NCBI GenBank assembly: GCA_023248635.1 | Contig: JAHFED010000056.1 | Span: 1 to 39,065 of the forward strand | From: Myxococcales bacterium | Lineage (GTDB): Bacteria; Myxococcota; UBA727; VGSZ01 | Direction of reading: 5' to 3' | Length of the DNA: 39,065 bases | In this document: piece by piece, positions 1 to 5,901 of the stretch | How positions within the stretch are numbered: position 1 is the stretch's first letter | How the letters are laid out: each line of letters begins with the position of its first letter | Position numbers and translations under genes: made by a program | Notes under the pieces: generated by a model | What the model was told of the DNA's origin: nothing | The model's input: the letters and a program-made list of their open reading frames with translations, nothing else | Database searches by the model: none

Positions 1-132
1 GTGCTGCTTTGACCACGACGGCGGGTGCGGGCACGGCAGCTGGCGCCTTCGATTCCACGGGTACAGGTGCTGCTTTGACCACGACGGCGGGTGCGGGCAC
101 AGCAGCTGGCGCCTTCGATTCTACGGGTACAG
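1..132. repeat. 66-bp tandem repeat, two copies (coding, 22 aa)
   Basis: Bases 1-66 and 67-132 are two copies of one 66-bp unit that differ at only two positions. A shorter, diverged unit follows from 133. The unit is 22 codons long in the minus-strand lipoprotein, so copy-number change would keep the frame. The array may continue beyond the window. Confidence 0.85.
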
Positions 133-493
133 GCGCTTTGACTACGACGGCGGGTGCGGGGACGGCAGCGGGTGGCTTCGGCTCGGTGGCGACGGGTACG
201 GCTTTGGCGACGGGTACGGCTTTGGCGACGACGGCGGGTGCGGTGACGGCAGCTGCTGCTTTCGGCTTGGCGGCGACGGCAGGTTCGGCAACCGCTTTTT
301 TCGGCTCGGCGACGGGTACGGCTTTGGCGACGACGGCCGGCTCTTTCGGTTCCGCACGTGCCCCTGTCCCGACGTCCTCGACGGGAGAGTCAGAACCAGC
401 GTGGTAGGTCTCGGTGGCGTCTTCCCACCTCACCGCGCGGGTCTGGCAGGCAGCGACGACGAGGACGACGATGGCGACACGCGGAGCCAGCAA
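1..493 (-). CDS. Ala/Pro/Val-rich repeat lipoprotein (3' end outside window)
   Basis: I placed the start at a TTG (491-493) because AAGGGG sits five bases upstream and an in-frame TGA lies just before it. The protein opens MLAPRVAIVVLVVAACQ, a lipoprotein signal with lipobox VAAC. An acidic linker follows, then a long low-complexity stretch of alternating Ala, Val, Pro and Lys (motifs such as AVPAPAVVVKA and PVPVESKAP). In the last ~130 bases of the window this becomes exact 22-residue tandem repeats. The reading frame is still open at base 1, so the C-terminal domain is not visible. Pro/Ala/Lys spacers of this kind often hold a domain away from the membrane; that role here is inference. The opposite strand has long open frames over the same bases, but they lack a start context and a signal. 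Confidence 0.7.
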   Translation of the reverse strand, partial: MLAPRVAIVVLVVAACQTRAVRWEDATETYHAGSDSPVEDVGTGARAEPKEPAVVAKAVPVAEPKKAVAEPAVAAKPKAAAAVTAPAVVAKAVPVAKAVPVATEPKPPAAVPAPAVVVKAPVPVESKAPAAVPAPAVVVKAAPVPVESKAPAAVPAPAVVVKAA

Positions 494-510
494 GCGTACC
501 CCTTCGTGAA

Positions 511-666
511 GTCACCGACAGCGCTTCGCGTGTCCGTGAATTCACCGACAGCGCTTCGCGTGTCGGTGAATTGTCTACAGGTTCATCGCCTAGCGGCGAT
601 GAATTCACCGACAGCGCTTCGCGTGTCGGTGAATTGTCTACAGGTTCATCGCCTGGCGGCGGTGAA
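511..666. repeat. Palindromic repeat array 1 (modules A-A-B-A-B)
   Basis: The array consists of five abutting modules: A (511-540, slightly degenerate), A (541-570), B (571-603), A (604-633) and B (634-666). Module A is 30 bp with a perfect 10-bp stem, TTCACCGACA pairing with TGTCGGTGAA around a GCG/CGC inner stem. Module B is 33 bp, starts TTGTCTACAGG and carries the hairpin TTCATCGCC/GGCGATGAA. The array fills the gap between the small lipoprotein ending at 719 and the TTG start at 493. It therefore lies in the leader of the latter if the two genes are co-transcribed. Confidence 0.9.
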
Positions 667-718
667 TTCTCTGCCGCGCCGAGCTGGGTTCGCCACGCGA
701 CCCAGGTCGAGCAGATGA

Positions 719-904
719 TCAGTGCAGCAGGGAAGCCCTCACGACGGCGCGGCGAGGCGCAAGCTCGGGCAAGGGCCGTGGGACGGGCTGCGCGCCGACG
801 GCATCACCGACGCCGCACAGGGCGCAGAGATCGAAGCAGACGCAGCCCGAGAGCGAGCCCAAGGCCCCAGCGACGACGACGGCGAGCAACCCTGTTCGGG
901 CCAT
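719..904 (-). CDS. Small Cys-rich lipoprotein (61 aa)
   Basis: The start is the ATG at 902-904, preceded by AGGGAGGA a few bases upstream; an upstream in-frame extension lacks a ribosome site. The protein begins MARTGLLAVVVAG and reaches a lipobox (GSLSGC) with further cysteines close behind (CVCFDLCALC). It then becomes Pro/Arg-rich. The acylated Cys is probably the first one. I do not recognise a family. It reads in the same direction as the lipoprotein genes on both sides and could be part of one transcript with them. Confidence 0.6.
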   Translation of the reverse strand: MARTGLLAVVVAGALGSLSGCVCFDLCALCGVGDAVGAQPVPRPLPELAPRRAVVRASLLH

Positions 905-997
905 GAATCCTCCCTGCCTGGGACGAGGCACGAGGATGGTGAACCTGTCGCTAAACGTTTGCAACGCTTGTTGCGTGGGCGTTCAGTCGGTTGCTGC

Positions 998-1708
998 CTA
1001 CTCGCCTTCGCCCTCGCCCTCGCCGGCGACGGGGCAGGTGCCGGGGTCGACCGCGGGGTCGGCGAGGATGTCGCTGCACTCGGTGTCGAAGGAGAAGTCG
1101 ACGTCGCATTCGCAGGTGCAGCGATCGAATTGTTCGACCTCGGCGCAGACCGGGATGACCTGGGCTTGCAGGACCAGGCTGCGCCGCGCGCGATCGGTGA
1201 GCCGAACCTCGATGCGAAAGGGTTCGCCGTCGGCGTCGCGCACGGCGGTGAAGTTGGGGCACACCGGGATGTTGGCGTAGTTGTTCAGCGTCTCGGGGTC
1301 CTGGGGCACGCCGAGGCCGAGCGCTTCGTCGACGACCATCTGCAGCCCGCGCCCCTCGCGGCCGATGATGCGCGCTGGATCCTGGCACTCGTCGAACATG
1401 CCGGCGTTCACCTGCAGGGAACAGAGGTCCATGTTCTTGACCCGGGCGCCGACGATGAAGACCTTGCCGCCTTGGGGGGGCAGGATCAGCGGTACCTCCT
1501 GGCCGTCGACGAGCGTGGCCGTTTGGCCGTCAACGGTGCGGTAGACCAGCTCACCCGCTGGCTCGGCATCCTTGTCGCCGAAGAAACACTCGACAGGCCC
1601 TTCGCCTTCGCCTTCGCCCTCCCCCTCTGCCGGTCGCAGCGGGGGCTCACAGGAAGAGCCGAGCAGCAGGCTCGCGCCGAGGCCCAATACGAGGAACTTT
1701 AGTGTCAT
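998..1708 (-). CDS. Lipoprotein with GEGEGE linkers at both ends
   Basis: This 236-aa protein starts MTLKFLVLGLGASLLLGSSC, a lipoprotein signal with lipobox GSSC. An acidic spacer (AEGEGEGEGEG) follows directly. The body contains eleven or so cysteines, including a CTCEC cluster, which suggests a disulfide-stabilised extracellular domain. The last residues are again GEGEGEGE, encoded by a GGCGAA-like hexamer repeat that ends at the stop. Gly-Glu spacers after the lipobox are common in Myxococcota surface lipoproteins. The start lies 25 bases after the stop of the copper-monooxygenase-like gene, so the two are probably co-transcribed. The function is unknown. Confidence 0.75.
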   Translation of the reverse strand: MTLKFLVLGLGASLLLGSSCEPPLRPAEGEGEGEGEGPVECFFGDKDAEPAGELVYRTVDGQTATLVDGQEVPLILPPQGGKVFIVGARVKNMDLCSLQVNAGMFDECQDPARIIGREGRGLQMVVDEALGLGVPQDPETLNNYANIPVCPNFTAVRDADGEPFRIEVRLTDRARRSLVLQAQVIPVCAEVEQFDRCTCECDVDFSFDTECSDILADPAVDPGTCPVAGEGEGEGE

Positions 1709-1733
1709 CTGAATCGTTCGATGAGAGGAGAAC

Positions 1734-2777
1734 TCAGTTGCAAAATACGTTTTCGGTCTTGGGCCAGTAGTAGGCGAAGACGTTGCAGTGCTCGGCCAGC
1801 TCGGCGCTGTTGCCGAAGGTGTAGCAGCAGTCGCCGGCTTGCTGTGGGTCGCGGGCGTTGACCTCGTCGCAGCCTCCCTCGGGCTCGCGCCACTCGTAGT
1901 TGCACGACCACCAGATGCCGCCGTTGTTGGGCACCTGCACGTCGAGGTCGATGGTCATGGGCGGCTCGTCCCACTCGGTGGACTCGTAGATCATGGAGTC
2001 TTCGGTGGGGTGGTCGAGGGTGACGCCGTCCCAGGGGTAGATCTGGAAGCTGGTGCCACGGCCGTGGAAGTGGCCGTTCATGGCCGCGAGGTGGAAGGTG
2101 CCCTCGCCCTCGTCCGACGCCAGGCCGCAGGCACCGTCGAAGGGGGGCGGCGTCGGGTTCGAGCGGCAAATGCGGATGGACTGCTGGGTCGCAAAGAGGG
2201 TGCCCATCTCGATGGGGTTGGGCAGCGCCGATTTGTAGAAGTTGGCGCGCACTTCGCCGCCGTCGGGGGTCTCTTGGAGATCGGCGTTTACGTAGTGGCT
2301 CTGCACCATCAGGATCTCGCCGGGGGTGAACTTCTGGGCGACGCCGTCGGGGAGGGTCCAGTCGACGGCGGGGCGGCCGGGGGTGGAGTCCTGGGTGTTG
2401 ACGACGAGGGGCCAGTCGCTCCAGTTGGTCGAGATGCGGCACTCGCCGCCTTTGACGAGATCGCCGTCTTTGCCGTCGAGGTGAACCACCGTGTTCTTGC
2501 GAAAGATGTTCATGTGGTGGCTGCCGGTGCGCTGCCCCAGCTTGAAGTGGTCGATGAAGACCGGGCTGCCGTCGCCGTTGAGGTCGGGGAAGGCGAAGAA
2601 GTAGCAGTCTTGGACTTCGACGCCCGGCGGCACATCGAAGGGGGGAATGTGGATGCTCCAGCCCTCTTGTTGGGTGAGCTCTTCGACGCCGCTGATGGCT
2701 TCGCTGGGTTTCGGAGCGGGGGGATCGCAGGCGACGACGAATGCGGCGGCGGCGGCAAGGGCGACAAGGTGGCGCAT
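1734..2777 (-). CDS. Copper type II ascorbate-dependent monooxygenase-like lipoprotein (PHM/DBM fold)
   Basis: This is a 347-aa lipoprotein (lipobox FVVAC, Cys17) with GAGGGGAG four bases before its ATG. The layout matches the two-domain peptidylglycine/dopamine monooxygenase fold. SHHMN (His87-His88) and QSHYVN (His161) fit the CuH ligands, and NGHFHGRG (His236, His238) fits the two CuM histidines. In PHM and DBM the third CuM ligand is a Met in a segment of the type EEMCxxY. The matching segment here reads AEHCNVFAYYWP, so His330 stands where Met is expected. The substrate is unknown, and it may not be a hydroxylase. It probably forms an operon with the GEGEGE lipoprotein downstream. The family call is firm on motifs; the ligand swap comes from an alignment made from memory. 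Confidence 0.72.
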   Translation of the reverse strand: MRHLVALAAAAAFVVACDPPAPKPSEAISGVEELTQQEGWSIHIPPFDVPPGVEVQDCYFFAFPDLNGDGSPVFIDHFKLGQRTGSHHMNIFRKNTVVHLDGKDGDLVKGGECRISTNWSDWPLVVNTQDSTPGRPAVDWTLPDGVAQKFTPGEILMVQSHYVNADLQETPDGGEVRANFYKSALPNPIEMGTLFATQQSIRICRSNPTPPPFDGACGLASDEGEGTFHLAAMNGHFHGRGTSFQIYPWDGVTLDHPTEDSMIYESTEWDEPPMTIDLDVQVPNNGGIWWSCNYEWREPEGGCDEVNARDPQQAGDCCYTFGNSAELAEHCNVFAYYWPKTENVFCN

Positions 2778-2795
2778 GGAGCTCCCCTCTCAGTC

Positions 2796-2808
2796 TGAAC
2801 GGCGTTCA
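2796..2808. promoter_or_regulatory. 13-bp perfect palindrome upstream of the monooxygenase-like gene
   Basis: TGAACG-G-CGTTCA lies 19-31 bases upstream of the minus-strand ATG at 2777, just beyond its Shine-Dalgarno. The position suits an operator or a small 5'-leader hairpin. No matching copy was noticed elsewhere in the window, so a specific regulator cannot be named. Confidence 0.3.
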
Positions 2809-2866
2809 CCGTAGCCGATAGAGCAGGGGGCATGCCGACGATCTGCGGTGCGCAGGCGTACCAGGG

Positions 2867-3781
2867 TCACCAGGTCGCGTCGGCCAGCTGGTCGACGACG
2901 AGGTTGCCAAAAGAAGGGCCGGTGTCGTCGAAGGCATGGGGTGCCCAGAAGCCGCGGGGATCCTGCTGCAGTGTCAGAAAACGAACGTCGGCGCCGTCTC
3001 TGCTGCGATGTCCGGTGTGCACCGCCGTCAGGCTGCGCTCATTGCGCAAGGTGAAGAGCAAATCGAGCTCCCGCGCGCCCGCCCCTTGGCCGCCCGGCCC
3101 CAGAGCCGAGCGCGTGTTCAGGCGGTAGCTGAGGGCTTCGGTGGACCAGTCGTCGAAGTCACCGACGTGGTGCCAGCCCGTGCCGCGGCCATCGATGCCG
3201 GCTTCACGCAGCTGGTAGAGGGCAAAGGCGCTGCCGCCGGTGGCGTATCTTTTCAGGTCCATCCACAAGCGGTTGTCGATGCGATCAGGAGAGGGTGATC
3301 GGCGAAATGTGGGCGGTTGTTCTTCGACGAAAAGATCTGGGGCGACGCTGGCGGACTGCTCGAAGGGCACGAAGGAGTAGCGTGACGCCGCGACGCCGGG
3401 ATTCTGGGTGTCATCGTCGACGACGAGCACGCGCTTGGCCCCCGCGCCTTCGATGCGGTAGGGCAGGCGCGCGCTGAGGCCGGTCTTTCGGTAGCGCAGT
3501 ACGATGGTGTTGCCGTTGCTGCTCCAATTATAGCTGTTTGTCGTGTTGAAGCCGATCTTTCCAAAGCGAAAGAGACCGACGCTTCCCTCATGGAAATAAT
3601 AGAAGGCAACCGGCGCGTCTTCGCGCTTGCCGGCTTCGGGCCACCGCGTCCACAGCCCTTGGAGCTCCTCGTCACCAGCAGCGCCCCCGCTGCCGCGGAA
3701 CACGGCGACGGCGACGGGCCCCCAGAGGGCAGCGGCACCCAGGACGACGGCGACGGCGAGGAAAGCACGGAAGGAGCGCAT
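2867..3781 (-). CDS. Exported or membrane-anchored hypothetical protein (304 aa)
   Basis: The N-terminus (MRSFRAFLAVAVVLGAAALW) is a signal peptide or signal anchor. The mature part starts with ELQGLWTRW, followed by alternating beta-type segments (FYYFHEGSVGLFRF, NTIVLRYRKTG). This resembles the opening strand of small lipocalin-like beta-barrels, but I do not recognise the family. No catalytic motif is visible. The codons around FNTTNSYNWSSNG are less G/C-biased than in the rest of the gene. It is separated by 89 bases from the monooxygenase-like gene and reads the same way. Confidence 0.65.
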   Translation of the reverse strand: MRSFRAFLAVAVVLGAAALWGPVAVAVFRGSGGAAGDEELQGLWTRWPEAGKREDAPVAFYYFHEGSVGLFRFGKIGFNTTNSYNWSSNGNTIVLRYRKTGLSARLPYRIEGAGAKRVLVVDDDTQNPGVAASRYSFVPFEQSASVAPDLFVEEQPPTFRRSPSPDRIDNRLWMDLKRYATGGSAFALYQLREAGIDGRGTGWHHVGDFDDWSTEALSYRLNTRSALGPGGQGAGARELDLLFTLRNERSLTAVHTGHRSRDGADVRFLTLQQDPRGFWAPHAFDDTGPSFGNLVVDQLADATW

Positions 3782-3967
3782 GGACCCATGGTGCCATTGC
3801 TGCCCTCGCGCCGCAGCTTTGTGCGATCGGCCGCGTCAGCGAGGAGCGACCCGAAGGGAGCAGTGGATCGGTCGCTTTGCCTGGGTCGCGTGGCGGCAGC
3901 GGTGGCACCCCGGTCGATCAAGCCGGCGCCGTATCAACCGAGGTGATCGCCGCTGTATGTTGCGCTG

Positions 3968-4129
3968 GTGAACGTGCTCTTCACCGACGACGAGAACACC
4001 CGCTTCTTGCTGGAGCTCTCCGGGGGCACCGAACCCTTCCCCTCCGGAGCTGCCTGCCCGGCAGGCCTCGACCCCAAGACCGTCTGCCTGCTCGCCAAGG
4101 GGAGGGGCGTGCGTGCCAGACGCTCCTGA
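3968..4129 (+). CDS. Small hypothetical ORF or gene remnant (53 aa)
   Basis: The frame reads VNVLFTDDENTRFLLELSGG and on to LAKGRG, with about nine in ten codons ending in G or C, the signature of real coding DNA here. An in-frame stop at 3944-3946 sets the upper limit. GTG at 3968 or CTG at 3953 could start it, and neither has a convincing Shine-Dalgarno. The 3' end overlaps the GTG start of the next gene by 17 bases and carries that gene's ribosome site. It could be a true short gene or the tail of a broken one. No family is recognised. Confidence 0.35.
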   Translation: MNVLFTDDENTRFLLELSGGTEPFPSGAACPAGLDPKTVCLLAKGRGVRARRS

Positions 4130-4754
4130 CGGCGAGGAATTCACCGACAGCGCTTCGCGTGTCGGTGAATTGTCTACAGGTTCATCGCCTGGGGGCGATG
4201 AATTGTCTACAGGTTCATCGCCTGGGGGCGATGAATTCTCTACAGGTTCATTGCCTGGCGGCGATGAATTCTCTACAGGTTCATCGCCTGGCGGCGATGA
4301 AATGCCGCTGGCAACGGCGACCCTGAAACAGTTGCTTTCGGAACGAACGACGGCGGCGACGACGACGGCGCCCTTTCGCCTGGGTCCCGCGGTGCTGCGG
4401 GCGCCTCCCGCCGCGGTGCGCCGACCCGAGGCCGTGACGGTACGAGTCGATGACGACCCGGCGACGGCGGACTTGTTGGGCGAGCTGCTCGACATGGTGT
4501 TGGTGGGCGCCGACGACGCCGACAGCGGCCTGCCCGAGGTGCACTTGCAGTTCAAGGCCAGCGTCTTTGGGGGCTTGCACCTGCAGCTGGTGAAGCGCAG
4601 CGCGGGGCTGGAGGCGACCTTCATCGTGGCCGATGCCGCGGCCCGGCGCGCCGTCGCTGAGCACGTGGATGCCCTGGTGGCCCGCCTGCGGGAGCGGGGC
4701 TTCTCGGTGCTGTCCCACGATCTGCGTGTGCAAAGCGCCGAAGCAGCGCCCTGA
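4113..4754 (+). CDS. FliK/HpaP-like C-terminal domain protein with in-frame palindromic repeat N-terminus
   Basis: This 213-aa protein has a C-terminal ~75 residues (from PEVHLQFKASVFGG to SVLSHDLRV) resembling the flagellar hook-length/type III secretion FliK-HpaP domain: two strands, then a helix ending LRERGFSVL. The preferred start is GTG 4113, with GGGGAGGGG five bases upstream. From residue 10 to 63 the chain is encoded entirely by palindromic modules A-B-B-B-B and reads FTDSASRVGE followed by four copies of (L/F)STGSSPGGDE-type 11-mers. The alternative start is ATG 4302, directly after the last module, but it has no good ribosome site. The gene sits nine bases before mutM, whose Shine-Dalgarno overlaps this stop. 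No other secretion gene is in the window. The domain call is moderate. Confidence 0.55.
   Translation: MPDAPDGEEFTDSASRVGELSTGSSPGGDELSTGSSPGGDEFSTGSLPGGDEFSTGSSPGGDEMPLATATLKQLLSERTTAATTTAPFRLGPAVLRAPPAAVRRPEAVTVRVDDDPATADLLGELLDMVLVGADDADSGLPEVHLQFKASVFGGLHLQLVKRSAGLEATFIVADAAARRAVAEHVDALVARLRERGFSVLSHDLRVQSAEAAP
4140..4301 (+). repeat. Palindromic repeat array 2 (modules A-B-B-B-B), inside a coding frame
   Basis: The modules are A (4140-4169) and four B modules (4170-4202, 4203-4235, 4236-4268, 4269-4301). The 162 bases are exactly 54 codons in the frame of the GTG 4113 gene. B1 and B2 are identical. B3 and B4 start TTCTCT in place of TTGTCT, and B3 has one change in the hairpin arm. The array ends one base before an ATG. 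Confidence 0.92.
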
Positions 4755-4762
4755 GGAAGACC

Positions 4763-5599
4763 GTGCCCGAAGGACCCGAGGTCGAAACCGTTCGCCGATC
4801 GCTGCTGCCCCGCTTGTTGGGAGCCACGCTCGTGCGTCCGCGCGTGTCGGCGAAGAAGTTGCGCACGCCGATCACGAAAAAAGACCTGCGCGACGTCGAC
4901 GGCGCCGTCGTCACCGAGCTCTTTCGCAAGGGCAAGCTGCTGGGGATTCGCACCGAACGCGGCGGCGGCGTCTTCGTGCGCTTGGGCATGACAGGTCGTT
5001 TGGTCGTTGAGCCGAAGACGCAGCCGCCGGCCCTGCACACCCACGTACGCTTCGATGTCTGCGGGCCAGGGGCGGCGTCGGGGACAGAGTTGCGTTTCGT
5101 CGATCCCCGGCGCTTTGGTGAGGTGGTCCCCTTCAAAGATGAGGTTGAATGCGCGCTCGAGCTCGGGCGCATGGGCCCCGACGGCCTCGCCCTCGACGAC
5201 GACGACCGCGCCGTGGTTCGGGTTCGACTGCAGGCCACCGCGCGCGCCATCAAGGACGTGCTGCTCGATCAAGCCGTCGTCGCCGGCGTCGGCAACATCT
5301 ACGCGGCGGAAGCCTGCTTCGTCGCCCGCCTCTCGCCGCATCGGGCCGGCTCTTCCCTCGACGACGACGAAGCTCGGGCCCTGGTCTCGGCTGTCGAGAG
5401 CGTGCTGCAGCAGGGCGTACGGCACCGGGGCACCAGCTTCTCCGACTACGTCGACGGCGACGGCCAGCGTGGTGACAATGCTCGGCATCTGCACGTGTTC
5501 CAGCGCGAAGGCGAGCCCTGTCGCGCGTGTGGCGACGTCGTGCGGCGCGTGGTGCAAGGGCAGCGCAGCACTTTCTACTGTGGCCGCTGCCAGCGCTGA
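4763..5599 (+). CDS. mutM: Formamidopyrimidine-DNA glycosylase (Fpg/MutM)
   Basis: This base-excision repair enzyme removes 8-oxoguanine and formamidopyrimidines and nicks the abasic site. The 278-aa chain starts MPEGPEVETV, giving the catalytic N-terminal Pro2 and Glu3 after Met removal. RKGKLL (Lys58) is the conserved lysine. The segment near GVGNIYAAEACF is the helix-two-turn-helix. A C-terminal zinc finger uses Cys253, Cys256, Cys273 and Cys276. The GTG start has GAGGAAGA overlapping the previous stop codon, so translation is probably coupled to the FliK-like gene. Length and motifs are normal for the family. Confidence 0.97.
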   Translation: MPEGPEVETVRRSLLPRLLGATLVRPRVSAKKLRTPITKKDLRDVDGAVVTELFRKGKLLGIRTERGGGVFVRLGMTGRLVVEPKTQPPALHTHVRFDVCGPGAASGTELRFVDPRRFGEVVPFKDEVECALELGRMGPDGLALDDDDRAVVRVRLQATARAIKDVLLDQAVVAGVGNIYAAEACFVARLSPHRAGSSLDDDEARALVSAVESVLQQGVRHRGTSFSDYVDGDGQRGDNARHLHVFQREGEPCRACGDVVRRVVQGQRSTFYCGRCQR

Positions 5600-5639
5600 T
5601 CGCACGTGCTCGCGCTCGATCACCAAGGGACGCGGGCTG

Positions 5640-5853
5640 ATTCCCGATCTCGCTGAACTTCGACCGCGGAGCGGTCTCGTTCAGCTCCGTCGGGGATGCT
5701 CTTCTGGCAGGTCTGATGCAGACCTCGCCCCGCGCCGGCGGAGCCGGACGCGGGGCCCCCCACCAACTCCGCGTTCCGCGGGCGCGCTTCACGCGCGTCA
5801 TCCCGCGTCTTTCCCAGCTCGAAACGCGGTCGAACATCAAGGGGATGCGGGAT
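5640..5853 (+). repeat. Multi-hairpin dispersed element, copy 1
   Basis: This ~214-bp element occurs again at 30135-30348 in the same orientation with only scattered differences. It folds on paper into consecutive hairpins: a nested stem GCTGAAC...GTTCAGC enclosing GACCGC-GGA-GCGGTC; AGGTCT...AGACCT; CCCCGCG...CGCGGGG; GCGCG-CTTCA-CGCGC; and a closing ATCCCGC...GCGGGAT. It starts 41 bases after the mutM stop and ends 49 bases before the 3' end of the convergent kinase gene. It fills most of the 302-bp gap. It could be a MITE-like repeat, a structured RNA or a terminator. Confidence 0.85.
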
Positions 5854-5901
5854 GATTCCCCGGGAAGGGAGCGCCGATGGAGCCGTCGGACGGCCGGTCG
5901 C

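Noticed and set aside
511-666. CRISPR array
   Set aside because: The modules are palindromic and abut without unique spacers.
951-1388. Alternative minus-strand frame continuing the GEGEGE protein past its stop (frameshift to a sorting signal)
   Set aside because: The other frame gives no recognisable C-terminal anchor, so the stop at 998 is taken as real.
3836-5626. A 596-codon minus-strand open frame across the repeats and mutM
   Set aside because: It is antisense to mutM and the FliK-like gene. It is a by-product of high GC and of the stop-free palindromic modules, with no ribosome site or domain.
5640-5853. Integron attC site
   Set aside because: There are several separate hairpins in place of a single attC fold, no integrase and no cassette row.
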